From Tardiphaga sp. vice304 (GTDB lineage Bacteria; Pseudomonadota; Alphaproteobacteria; Rhizobiales; Xanthobacteraceae), in assembly GCF_007018905.1 (NCBI RefSeq), contig NZ_CP041402.1, positions 2,468,001 to 2,532,000 on the forward strand: DNA of 64,000 nt. Reading direction: 5' to 3'. Each line of letters opens with the position of its first letter. Positions within the stretch are counted from its first letter, which is position 1. Positions 17,768 to 26,602 of this stretch are shown here, one piece after another. The translations under genes were made by a program, and so were the position numbers. The notes beneath the pieces are model-generated. The model did not search any database. It was not told where the DNA came from and saw only the letters and a list, made by a program, of their open reading frames with translations.

Positions 17768-17794
17768 ACGATAGGATGGAGAGCCGCTGCGGAG

Positions 17795-19237
17795 TTACGC
17801 CGCTTTCGCTTCGCTCAGGTGTTTCGCCACAATCCGCAGATCCTCGACGAAGTGCGCATACTCCCGTGCGCGGGCTTCTTCGTCCGGCAATCGCAGCAGG
17901 TAGGACGGGTGCACCGTCACCAGCACGCGGGTCTTGTCATCGAGTTCGAGGATGCGGCCGCGGGTCTTGGCGATCGGCGTGGCCTTGCCCAGCACGCTAT
18001 GCGCGGCCGTGGCGCCCATCGCCACCACCAGCTCGGGCTGCACCGAGGCCTTCTCGCGCTCGTACCACGGGCGGCACGCCTTGATCTCGGCGATGCCCGG
18101 CTTCTGGTGCAGGCGAAACTTGCCGCGCGGCACGAACTTGAAGTGCTTCACCGCGTTCGTCATGTAGACCTTGCCGCGGTCGACGCCGGCTTCCGCCAGC
18201 GCGCGGTCGAGCATCTGCCCGGCCGGACCGACGAAGGGGTGTCCGGCCAGATCCTCCTTGTCGCCGGGCTGCTCGCCGACCATCATCACCGAGGCCTTTT
18301 GCGGGCCTTCGCCGAACACGGTCTGCGTCGCGTCCTTCCACAACTCGCACATCCGGCAATGGCTGGCCTCGTCGCGCAGCGCCGCGATGCTTTCGGTGTC
18401 GGCGTGAACCCGTTTCGGCATCGGCGCCTCCCGGTGCTGCAGGCGTTTCGGTTCGGTGGGCGGGCTTGCGATCATCGCGCCGCTGAGTTTCTCGGCCTGC
18501 TCGATCAGCGGCCGGATCAAGGCGGCCTCCGGCAGGTTCTTCCAGTATTTCTTCGGCATCTCCGACTGCATGGCCTTGGTCTTCAGCCGCGCCGGATTGA
18601 AGATCGAGGCGTAATAGGTCAGCCAGGTCTCTTCCAGCCGGTCCTCGCTTGGCGCGTCGGATTTCGGCACGCCCGGCGTGATCGAGACGGCATGGCCATC
18701 CCAATGCGCGCAGACGTCCGGCGTGAGAATCGACCACGCCATGTCGGCGAAGCGGCGCGTGAAAAACGGCGTGGTGGCTTCGACGATGTGATGCTCGGGC
18801 TCGAACCAGGCGACGAAGCGCGACTTCGGTTCGCGGCCGATCTCGCGAAAGCGCACGAAGGCCGTCATCTTGTGCTTGTCGCGGCGTACCGCCTTTGACA
18901 GCGCGTGGAGCTTCGCGATGTCGGGATCGGTCGCGACCTGCAACAGCTCGTGGTTCGAGCGCAGCCGCCACAGCACGCGGTAGAGCAAAGCGAAGCGTTC
19001 GGGGGCGCTGTGCAGGATCACGGTTCTGGCGAGATCGACGAAACTCGCGGAGACGTTGAAGGTGCCGGCCGGCGTTTCCAGCGGCGGCGTTTCGCGCGGC
19101 GCGGCGAACAGTTCGGGCTCGTCTGTCGGCGCCGACCAGGTGACGTCTTCCGGCTTGATATTGTTGAGCGCCAGGGTCCGCGCGGCCTTGCGCCAGCCGT
19201 TGAAGTCGGTTTCGCTGTCGAGGGTGATGAAGTGCAT
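17795..19237 (-). CDS. udgX: UdgX uracil-DNA-binding protein with DUF4130 domain
   Basis: UdgX is a family-4-like uracil-DNA glycosylase that traps itself covalently on uracil in DNA. The C-terminal domain (about 285-475) has CRMC (Cys294, Cys297) and Cys388 for the iron-sulfur cluster, GEQPGDKEDLAGHPFVGPAG (321-340), the UdgX-specific loop KFRLH with His377 as the likely covalent residue, and VTVHPSYLL. In the M. smegmatis enzyme this loop is KRRIH. The N-terminal domain (1-270) is a DUF4130-like partner domain found fused to UdgX and paired with the radical-SAM protein. The radical-SAM gene ends nine bases upstream, forming a two-gene unit. Confidence 0.92.
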   Translation of the reverse strand: MHFITLDSETDFNGWRKAARTLALNNIKPEDVTWSAPTDEPELFAAPRETPPLETPAGTFNVSASFVDLARTVILHSAPERFALLYRVLWRLRSNHELLQVATDPDIAKLHALSKAVRRDKHKMTAFVRFREIGREPKSRFVAWFEPEHHIVEATTPFFTRRFADMAWSILTPDVCAHWDGHAVSITPGVPKSDAPSEDRLEETWLTYYASIFNPARLKTKAMQSEMPKKYWKNLPEAALIRPLIEQAEKLSGAMIASPPTEPKRLQHREAPMPKRVHADTESIAALRDEASHCRMCELWKDATQTVFGEGPQKASVMMVGEQPGDKEDLAGHPFVGPAGQMLDRALAEAGVDRGKVYMTNAVKHFKFVPRGKFRLHQKPGIAEIKACRPWYEREKASVQPELVVAMGATAAHSVLGKATPIAKTRGRILELDDKTRVLVTVHPSYLLRLPDEEARAREYAHFVEDLRIVAKHLSEAKAA

Positions 19238-19246
19238 CGGTTTTCT

Positions 19247-20485
19247 CTAAAACCCGAACCCCAGCTGTGTCGCTTTCGGCTTGAAGCGCGCGGCGAGGTG
19301 CGCGCCGTCGAGCAGATGCACCGCGGGCCGGTGATCGGGGAGAACGATGAACGGCAGCGCCTTGTTCCGCGGGATGTGCAGTTTGGCGAGGTCGCCGACG
19401 CGGATCGAACTGATGCGCCGCGTTGCGATGATGCGGTCCACTGCCTTGGCGCCGAAGCCCGGTACGCGCAGCAAATCCTCGCGGCTCGCCTTGTTGACGT
19501 CGAGCGGGAAGCGCTCGCGGTTGCGCAGCGCCCAGGCGAGTTTGGGGTCCATGTCCAGGGACAGCATGCCGTCGTCGGCGCTGACGATCTCGTCGGCATC
19601 GAAACCGTAGAACCGCATCAGCCAGTCGGCCTGGTAGAGGCGGTGCTCGCGGATCAGGGGCGGCGCGCGCAATGGCAGCGCACGGCTGGAATCCGGGATC
19701 GGGCTGAACGCGGAGTAATAGACGCGCTTCAGTTTGTAGGAGCCGTAGAGGTTGGCCGAGGTCGAGATGATGGTCTGGTCGGTCGCGGCATCCGCGCCGA
19801 TGATCATCTGCGTGCTCTGTCCCGCCGGCGCAAAGCGCGGGCCGACATTGCCGCGCGGCGTGATCTTCTTCGCCTCGCGCGCCTCGTCGAGCTTCAGCCG
19901 CAGCCGGCCCATGGTGCGGCGGATGGCGCGGACGTCCTTCTCCGGCGCCAGCGTCGCCATGCTGGCTTCTTCCGGCACCTCGATGTTGATGCTGAGCCGG
20001 TCGGCATAAAGGCCTGCCTCGGTGATCAGCGCCTCGTCGGCTTCCGGGATCGTCTTGAGATGGATGTAGCCCTTGAAATGCCGCTCGCGCAGTTTTCGCG
20101 CGACCGCGACGACCTGTTCCATCGTGTAGTCCGGGTTCTTGATGATGCCCGACGACAGGAACAGGCCCTCGATGTAGTTGCGGCGATAGAAGTCGAGCGT
20201 CAGCGTGACCACCTCGTCGACCGTGAAGCGGGCGCGCTGTACGTTGCTCGAGGCGCGGTTGACGCAATACAGGCAATCGTAGTTGCAGGCATTGGTGAGC
20301 AGGATCTTCAACAGCGAGATGCAACGGCCGTCGGGCGCATAGGAATGGCAGATCCCCATGCCCGGCGCGGTCGAACCCACGCCCTTGCCGTCGCGGCTGT
20401 CCTTGCGCTCGCTGCCGCTGGACGCGCAGGACGCATCATATTTGGCGGCATCCGCCAGGATCGCCAGCTTGCGTTGCACGTCCAT
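19247..20485 (-). CDS. Putative DNA modification/repair radical SAM protein
   Basis: The 412-residue protein has the radical-SAM cluster motif C67-N-Y-D-C71-L-Y-C74, and later LKTIPEADEAL, RLSINIEVP and FAPAGQSTQMIIGA. Residues about 325-350 hold a helix-hairpin-helix, DVNKASREDLLRVPGFGAKAV, which binds DNA backbones. It matches the family named putative DNA modification/repair radical SAM protein (TIGR03916), regularly next to UdgX/DUF4130 genes. The lesion or modification is not known. The LexA box at 20581 lies 95 bases upstream, so the pair is likely SOS-induced. Confidence 0.9.
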   Translation of the reverse strand: MDVQRKLAILADAAKYDASCASSGSERKDSRDGKGVGSTAPGMGICHSYAPDGRCISLLKILLTNACNYDCLYCVNRASSNVQRARFTVDEVVTLTLDFYRRNYIEGLFLSSGIIKNPDYTMEQVVAVARKLRERHFKGYIHLKTIPEADEALITEAGLYADRLSINIEVPEEASMATLAPEKDVRAIRRTMGRLRLKLDEAREAKKITPRGNVGPRFAPAGQSTQMIIGADAATDQTIISTSANLYGSYKLKRVYYSAFSPIPDSSRALPLRAPPLIREHRLYQADWLMRFYGFDADEIVSADDGMLSLDMDPKLAWALRNRERFPLDVNKASREDLLRVPGFGAKAVDRIIATRRISSIRVGDLAKLHIPRNKALPFIVLPDHRPAVHLLDGAHLAARFKPKATQLGFGF

Positions 20486-20548
20486 TATTTGAATCCCTTT
20501 GATTCCATTGACGTAAAAAATTGCTTCGGTCGGCCGGTCTGAATCGCG

Positions 20549-20579
20549 TTGACTCCGCCGACCCTCTTAGCTTTATAAT
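20549..20579 (+). promoter_or_regulatory. Probable imuA promoter
   Basis: TTGACT (20549-20554) and TATAAT (20574-20579) are separated by 19 bases, a little long for a sigma-70 promoter. The LexA box starts two bases after the -10, so repressor binding would cover the start site. The imuA ATG is at 20656. Confidence 0.5.
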
Positions 20580-20580
20580 A

Positions 20581-20595
20581 GAACATAGCATGAAC
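20581..20595. promoter_or_regulatory. LexA (SOS) box
   Basis: GAAC-ATAGCAT-GAAC reads GTTC-N7-GTTC on the minus strand, the direct-repeat LexA site of alphaproteobacteria. It lies in the only intergenic gap between the divergent radical-SAM/udgX and imuA/imuB/dnaE2 operons, 95 bases from one start and 60 from the other. One box can repress both. Confidence 0.85.
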
Positions 20596-20655
20596 AATTG
20601 AGCCAGTCTTTGGTTCTCTAAACATCTGAATTACTGGCAATCTGAGGAGCGACGC

Positions 20656-21444
20656 ATGAGCGGCGATCGCACAACCATGCTTGCGCATCTGCGCGGCAGC
20701 ATCGAACGCGTCGAGACGCATTCGGATACCTACGCGCCCGATCGGGTTCCACTGGGCCATGCCGAGGCCGATGCCGCATTGAAGGGCGGGCTGGCGCGCG
20801 GCGCGCTGCACGAGGTGTTCTGCGAGGGACGCCAGAGTGCCGCGGCGACCGGCTTCATCGCGGGTCTCGCGCGACGCATCAGCCCGGACCGGCCGCTGCT
20901 GTGGATCCGGCAGGATTTTGCCGAGCGCGAGACTGGCGCACTCGCGATGAGTGGCTGGAACGAACTCGGGCTCGATCCGCGCGGCCTCGTCACGGTGCGC
21001 GCGCCCGATGTCGAGACGGCGTTGCGCACCACCGCGGACGCTCTCGCCTGCGACGCGCTGGGCGGCGTGGTGCTGGAGAGTTTTGGCGAGAGCAGGCAGT
21101 TCGATCTGGTCGTCAGCCGCAAGCTGACGCTGGCGGCGCGCGGCTCCGGCGTCACGGCGTTGTTGTTGCGCGTCGCGGCGATGCCGACGGCGTCGACCGC
21201 AGAAACCAGATGGATCGTGCGCTCGGCGCATTCGCCGCCCGGCAATGCCTGGCAGGTATGGGGCGCGCCGATGCTGGACGCGCAACTGGTTCGCAATCGT
21301 CATGGCCCGAACGGCCAATGGATCATGGAATGGAAGTCTGATGAGTGTGTTTTCCGTGAAGCGACGTATGCTCAGCCTGTTCCTGCCACGGCTGCCCACC
21401 GACCGCCTGCAGCGGCTGCGCACGCGCAGCGGCGCGCCGGATAA
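20656..21444 (+). CDS. imuA: ImuA mutasome protein (SulA/RecA-like)
   Basis: ImuA is the first protein of the alphaproteobacterial SOS mutasome with ImuB and DnaE2. The 262-residue product has the RecA-like pattern ALKGGLARGALHEVF, RPLLWIRQDF, GLDPRGLVTVRA, GVVLESFGESRQFDL and RWIVRSAHSPPGNAWQVWGAP. Its last 35 residues overlap the imuB start in a different frame. An AGGAG precedes the ATG at 20656. It is placed directly after the LexA box. Confidence 0.9.
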   Translation: MSGDRTTMLAHLRGSIERVETHSDTYAPDRVPLGHAEADAALKGGLARGALHEVFCEGRQSAAATGFIAGLARRISPDRPLLWIRQDFAERETGALAMSGWNELGLDPRGLVTVRAPDVETALRTTADALACDALGGVVLESFGESRQFDLVVSRKLTLAARGSGVTALLLRVAAMPTASTAETRWIVRSAHSPPGNAWQVWGAPMLDAQLVRNRHGPNGQWIMEWKSDECVFREATYAQPVPATAAHRPPAAAAHAQRRAG

Positions 21445-22987
21445 CAAAGCGTTTTCGAGCGAAGTGGGGACCGGTTCGCGCGAAGAAAACGCGTCCAACC
21501 AAAAAGCCAACCCGGTCATCGTTGTCGCCAAGCACAGCAACGCGCTGCAGATCGCGGCACTCGATCATGCGGCGGCCAAACTCGGACTCGAAGTCGGCCT
21601 GCCGCTGGCCAATGCCCGCGCGATGTGCCCGGACATCCAGGTGTTCGACTCCGATCCCGCCGCCGACCGGCTGCTGCTCAACCACATCGCCGACTGGTGC
21701 GACCGCTTCACGCCCTTGGTGGCGCTCGACGGGCCGGACGCGTTGTTTCTCGACATCACCGGCTGCGCGCATCTGTTCGGTGGCGAGGCGGCCTTGATGC
21801 AGATGCTGTGCGCCGCGCTGGCCGCGCAGGGCTTTGTCGTGAGTGCTTCGATCGCCGGCACCTCGATTTGCGCGCGCACGCTGAGCCGCAACAGCCACGG
21901 CCGGATCATTGCGGACGGCGCGGAGGCCGAGGCGGTCAAGGCGTTGCCGGTGTTCACGCTCGGCGCCGCAGAGGCGATCACGCGCGGGCTGCGCCGCGCC
22001 GGGCTGAAGACCATCGGCGACGTCGCCTCGCGCGCGCGCCACGAGATCACCGCGCGGTTCGGCGCGGAATTCACGACGCTGCTCGAGCAGGCGCTCGGGC
22101 AATCTGATGCGCCAATCTCCCCGCGAAAACCGCTGCCGGATTACATCGTCGAAAAACGCTTTCCCGAACCGGTCGCGACCGACGGCGTGATCGCCGCGAC
22201 GTTGTCGAGCCTCGCCGCGATGCTGGTCGGCGCGATGGACAAACAGGGCAAGGGCGCGCGACGGCTGGAAGCCAGCTTCTTCCGCACCGACGGCGCGGTG
22301 CGCTCGATCACGGTGGAGACCGGGCAGGCCGTGACCAAGGTCGCGGTGATCGAGCGATTGTTCCGCGAGCGGCTGGATTCGATCGCCGATCCGCTCGATC
22401 CCGGCTTCGGCTTCGACCTCATTCGGCTGTCGGCGAGGCGCACCGAGATCGTGGTGCAGCAGCAGCGCGACCTCGACGCCAATGTGCACGACAATGACGA
22501 GTTGGCCGCGCTGATCGACCGCATCGCGGCGCGGATCGGCGCGAAGCGCGTCGTCGTGCACCTGCCGGTCGACACCCATATTCCGGAGCGCGCGATGGCG
22601 ATGGCGCCGGCGCAGCATCAGTTGATCGTCGCCTCGCAAGCGGTGTGGCCGGCGCGCGCGCCGGACGAGCCGCCGTTGCGGCCGCTGCGGCTGTTCGCGT
22701 ATCCCGAACTCATCAAGGTGATCGCCGGCGTGCCGGACGGCCCGCCCGCGCAATTCCGCTGGCGCCGCGCAACGCATGCCGTGGTGCGCGCCGAAGGGCC
22801 GGAGCGCGTCGCGATGGAATGGTGGCGATCGCACGGCGAACTCCTCACGCGCGACTATTTTCGCGTCGAGGACGAGGCCGGTCTGCGGTTCTGGCTGTAC
22901 CGCGACGGCCTCTATGGTCGCGAGAAAATCTCCGAAGAGGGCCTACCGGTGTCGCCCGACTGGTTCATGCACGGACTGTTCGCGTGA
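21341..22987 (+). CDS. imuB: ImuB, Y-family polymerase-like protein
   Basis: ImuB is a Y-family-like protein that, in studied bacteria, lacks the catalytic acids and acts as a scaffold joining DnaE2 to the sliding clamp. The 548-residue product shows LFLPRLPTDRL, VALDGPDALFLDITGCAHLFGGE, ARTLSRNSHGRII and LRRAGLKTIGDVASRARHEI. In the region that holds SxDE in active enzymes it has LDITGC. The start at 21341 follows GGAAG and lies 104 bases inside imuA; an ATG at 21368 would give a shorter form. Its stop overlaps the dnaE2 GTG start. Confidence 0.9.
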   Translation: MSVFSVKRRMLSLFLPRLPTDRLQRLRTRSGAPDNKAFSSEVGTGSREENASNQKANPVIVVAKHSNALQIAALDHAAAKLGLEVGLPLANARAMCPDIQVFDSDPAADRLLLNHIADWCDRFTPLVALDGPDALFLDITGCAHLFGGEAALMQMLCAALAAQGFVVSASIAGTSICARTLSRNSHGRIIADGAEAEAVKALPVFTLGAAEAITRGLRRAGLKTIGDVASRARHEITARFGAEFTTLLEQALGQSDAPISPRKPLPDYIVEKRFPEPVATDGVIAATLSSLAAMLVGAMDKQGKGARRLEASFFRTDGAVRSITVETGQAVTKVAVIERLFRERLDSIADPLDPGFGFDLIRLSARRTEIVVQQQRDLDANVHDNDELAALIDRIAARIGAKRVVVHLPVDTHIPERAMAMAPAQHQLIVASQAVWPARAPDEPPLRPLRLFAYPELIKVIAGVPDGPPAQFRWRRATHAVVRAEGPERVAMEWWRSHGELLTRDYFRVEDEAGLRFWLYRDGLYGREKISEEGLPVSPDWFMHGLFA

Positions 22988-25900
22988 ATGACTACGCCGA
23001 GATCGGCATTACCACGAATTTCTCGTTCCTGCGCGGCGGGTCGCATCCGGGTGACTACGTACACCAGGCCAGCGAACTGCGCATTCCCGTCATCGGCCTC
23101 GCCGATCACAACACGCTGGCCGGCGTGGTGCGGGCCTATAATGAACTCGACAATGACGAGGTCGTGCATAAGCCAAAACTGCTGATCGGATCGCGGCTGG
23201 TGTTCGCCGACGGCACGCCGGATATCCTGATCTACCCGAAAGACCGCGACGCCTATGGACTGCTGTGCCAGTTGCTGACGCGGGGCAAGCGCGCCGCCGG
23301 CAAGGGCGAATGCCACCTCGCGCTCGGCGATCTGCTGGACTTCGCCGAAGGCCAATTGCTGGTGCTGACGCTGCCGCATCGTTTCGAGACGGCTGTGGCG
23401 CTGGTTGTACTGGCGCAATTGAAAGCCAGCCAAGCCGATGGCGTGTGGCTGGCGGCGAGCATCCTGTATCGCGGCGACGATCGCCGCCGCCTGGCGCTGC
23501 TGCAGCGCGTCGCCGACACCGCGCGGGTGCCGCTGCTCGCCACCAACGAGGTGCTGTACCATCATCCCGACCGCCGCCCGATCCAGGACGTGCTGAGCTG
23601 CATCCGCGAGAAGGCGACCATCGAAACCATCGGCACGAAGCTCGAGGCCAATGCCGAGCGCTTCATGAAGCCGGCCGCCGAGATGGTCCGGCTGTTCCGC
23701 GACGCGCCGGACGCCATCGCCGAGACGATGCGCTTTGCCGGTCGCATCACGTTCTCGCTCGACCAGTTGAAATATCAATATCCCGACGAGCCGGTGCCCT
23801 CCGGCAAGACCGCGCAGCAGCATCTCGAGGATCTGACCTGGGAAGGCTACGCGAAGCATTTCCCGAACACGGTCGACGCGAAGCTCGAGGCGACGCTGAA
23901 GAAGGAGCTGCGCCTGATCGCCGAGCTGAACTACGCGCATTACTTCCTCACCGTGCACGACATCGTGCACTTCGCGCGCGGCCAGAACATCCTGTGCCAG
24001 GGGCGCGGTTCGGCGGCGAATTCGGCGGTCTGCTACATGCTCGACATCACCTCGGTGAACCCCGCCGAGGTCGACCTGCTGTTCGAGCGCTTCATCTCCA
24101 AGGAGCGGCTGGAGCCGCCGGACATCGACGTCGACTTCGAGCACATCCGCCGCGAGGAGGTGATGCAATATGTCTATCGCCGCTACGGCCGGCATCGCGC
24201 CGCGATCATCGCCACCGTGATCCACTACCGCCCGCGCTCGGCGATCCGCGACGTCGGCAAGGCGCTGGGGCTCACCGAGGACGTGACGTCGGCGCTGGCC
24301 GATACCGTGTGGGGAAGCTGGGGCCGCGGCCTCAACGAGATGCAGGTGCGGCAGGCCGGGCTCGATCCCGCCAATCCGATGATCTCGCGCGCCATCGAGC
24401 TGGCCTGCGAGCTGATCGAATTCCCGCGGCATCTGTCGCAGCATGTCGGCGGCTACGTGCTGACGCAGGACCGGCTCGACTCTTACGTGCCGATCGGCAA
24501 TGCGGCGATGGACGACCGCACCTTCATCGAATGGGACAAGGACGACGTCGACACGCTGAAGATGATGAAGGTCGACATTCTCGCGCTGGGCATGCTGACC
24601 TGCATCCGCAAATGTTTCGATCTGATCCAGCAGCACAAGGGCCAGCGCTTCGAGCTGCGCGACATCAAGGCCGAGGCGCTTGATGCGAAACCGGTGTTCG
24701 CCATGCTGCAGCGGGGCGAGTCGCTCGGCGTGTTCCAGGTCGAGAGCCGCGCCCAGATGAACATGCTGCCGCGGCTGAAGCCGAAGAATTTCTACGACCT
24801 CGTCATCGAAGTCGCGATCGTGCGGCCCGGCCCGATCCAGGGCGACATGGTGCATCCCTATCTCCGGCGCCGCAAGATGAACCCGGAGGACATCGAATAT
24901 CCCTATCCGAAGGGCGGCGACAAAAACGAGCTCTACAACGTGCTGCACAAGACGCTCGGCGTGCCGCTGTTCCAGGAGCAGGCGATGCGGATCGCCATCG
25001 AGGCCGCCAAATTCACCCCGGAGGAGGCCAACGGCCTGCGCCGCGCCATGGCGACGTTCCGCAATGTCGGCACCATCGGCTCGTTCGAGCAGAAGATGGT
25101 CGGCAACATGATCGCGCGCGGCTACGATCCGGAGTTTGCCAAGAACTGCTTCGAGCAGATCAAGGGTTTTGGTAGCTACGGCTTTCCGGAGAGCCACGCC
25201 GCCGCGTTTGCGCAGTTGGTCTATGTGTCGTCGTGGCTGAAGCACTACCATCCCGACGTATTCTGCTGCGGATTGCTGAACTCGCAGCCGATGGGATTCT
25301 ACGCGCCGTCGCAGATCGTGCGCGACGCGCGCGAGAACGGGGTCGTGATCCGCGACATCGACGTCTCGTTCAGCCACAGCCAGAACACGCTGGAGCCGAC
25401 CAGCCGGAACTATCACGCGGTGCGGCTGGGCTTCCGCCAGATCGACGGCTTTGTCTGGGGCGATCCCGACGAGCAACGCGAACGCGCGAAAGCCGGCAAG
25501 CCAGCCGCGGAGGACTGGGGTGCGCGCATCGTTGCAGCAAGGACGCGGAACCCCTTCACCTCGCTGGAGGACTTTGCCCGCGACACCGCGCTGCCGAAGC
25601 GCGCGCTGATCGTGCTGGCGGATGCGGATGCGTTCCGCTCGATCGGGCTCGACCGCCGCGCGGCGCTATGGGCGGTGCGAAGGCTGCCGGACGACGTGGC
25701 GCTGCCGTTGTTCGAGACCGCGCAGGCGCGCGAACAGCCGGATGAACACGCCGCCCCCTTGCCGCAAATGCCGCGCTCCGAGCAGGTCATCGCCGACTAC
25801 CAGACGCTGCGGCTGTCGCTGAAGGGCCATCCGCTGGAATTTTTGCGCGCGATGTTCGACGCCGAGAAGGTCACGACCTGCAAGAGCGTCTCGGAAACCA

Positions 25901-26319
25901 AGGGCAACGGCCGCCGGGTGCGTTGCGCCGGCGTGGTGCTGGTGCGGCAGCGGCCCGGCAGCGCCAAGGGCGTGATCTTCATGACGCTGGAGGACGAGAC
26001 CGGCATCGCCAATGTCGTGGTCTGGCCCCAGGTCATGGAGCGGTTTCGAAAAGAAGTAATGGGCGCGCGGCTGCTGATGGTCGAAGGCACTATCCAGTCG
26101 AGCGAGGAGGGCGTCGTGCATCTGGTGGCGGCGCGATTGATCGATCGCAGCTTCGAGATGAACCGGTTGTCGGACAATCTGGCTGCCCGGCCGGCCTTGG
26201 GGGTAACACCATCCGAGCCGCTCAACGACGACCGCCGCGAGCACCCTGACACCCCCGCGCAGAAAATCCAGCATCCGCGCGACGTCCGCATCCTGCCCAA
26301 GTCGCGGGATTTTCATTGA
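22984..26319 (+). CDS. dnaE2: Error-prone DNA polymerase III alpha, DnaE2
   Basis: The 1111-residue protein is a C-family polymerase that copies damaged DNA. The N-terminal PHP domain reads NDYAEIGITTNFSFLRGGSH and LADHNTLAGVV. The active site acids lie in PPDIDVDFEH (Asp380 and Asp382), after GRGSAANSAVCYMLD. It ends with an OB-like GVVLVRQRPGSAKGVIFMTLEDETG. It starts at a GTG (22984) overlapping the imuB stop as GTGA; longer frames upstream are shadows. Length and the imuA-imuB context separate it from the replicative DnaE1. Confidence 0.95.
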   Translation: MNDYAEIGITTNFSFLRGGSHPGDYVHQASELRIPVIGLADHNTLAGVVRAYNELDNDEVVHKPKLLIGSRLVFADGTPDILIYPKDRDAYGLLCQLLTRGKRAAGKGECHLALGDLLDFAEGQLLVLTLPHRFETAVALVVLAQLKASQADGVWLAASILYRGDDRRRLALLQRVADTARVPLLATNEVLYHHPDRRPIQDVLSCIREKATIETIGTKLEANAERFMKPAAEMVRLFRDAPDAIAETMRFAGRITFSLDQLKYQYPDEPVPSGKTAQQHLEDLTWEGYAKHFPNTVDAKLEATLKKELRLIAELNYAHYFLTVHDIVHFARGQNILCQGRGSAANSAVCYMLDITSVNPAEVDLLFERFISKERLEPPDIDVDFEHIRREEVMQYVYRRYGRHRAAIIATVIHYRPRSAIRDVGKALGLTEDVTSALADTVWGSWGRGLNEMQVRQAGLDPANPMISRAIELACELIEFPRHLSQHVGGYVLTQDRLDSYVPIGNAAMDDRTFIEWDKDDVDTLKMMKVDILALGMLTCIRKCFDLIQQHKGQRFELRDIKAEALDAKPVFAMLQRGESLGVFQVESRAQMNMLPRLKPKNFYDLVIEVAIVRPGPIQGDMVHPYLRRRKMNPEDIEYPYPKGGDKNELYNVLHKTLGVPLFQEQAMRIAIEAAKFTPEEANGLRRAMATFRNVGTIGSFEQKMVGNMIARGYDPEFAKNCFEQIKGFGSYGFPESHAAAFAQLVYVSSWLKHYHPDVFCCGLLNSQPMGFYAPSQIVRDARENGVVIRDIDVSFSHSQNTLEPTSRNYHAVRLGFRQIDGFVWGDPDEQRERAKAGKPAAEDWGARIVAARTRNPFTSLEDFARDTALPKRALIVLADADAFRSIGLDRRAALWAVRRLPDDVALPLFETAQAREQPDEHAAPLPQMPRSEQVIADYQTLRLSLKGHPLEFLRAMFDAEKVTTCKSVSETKGNGRRVRCAGVVLVRQRPGSAKGVIFMTLEDETGIANVVVWPQVMERFRKEVMGARLLMVEGTIQSSEEGVVHLVAARLIDRSFEMNRLSDNLAARPALGVTPSEPLNDDRREHPDTPAQKIQHPRDVRILPKSRDFH

Positions 26320-26602
26320 GGCTTCTTGCCTCGTCCCGTAAAGAGCGGGAAGGTGAGGGCTACGGCTGTCGGCGTCTCGTCATATGGCGATGTTAATCGG
26401 ACGCGACGGTCGTCAAGCTCGATGTTGCAGAGCAGCAAGAGCGAGCCATGTCCAATGCGTTCACCTCACTGTCCGGTTTTTACAAAAAATCGTACGTACG
26501 CATGCGTTTTTGATTGTGTGACGGTCAGAATGCGCACTATTAGCGCGTAGACGAGACAAAGTGACGCGGGCTGGTCCTTCTCCGATATTGGGTGCTCGAA
26601 AA

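Noticed and set aside
13459..17769. 1436-residue open frame on the minus strand
   Set aside because: It is rich in His, Arg, Asp and Gln with no fold pattern and lies opposite the RND pump gene; a high-GC shadow frame.
22912..25476. 854-residue open frame on the minus strand
   Set aside because: It lies opposite dnaE2, is low-complexity charged sequence, and has no recognisable domain.
26492..26511. CGTACGTACG followed by ACGCATGCGT and a T-run after dnaE2
   Set aside because: It looks like a possible terminator or operator, but both palindromes are short self-complementary words and the stem is not convincing.
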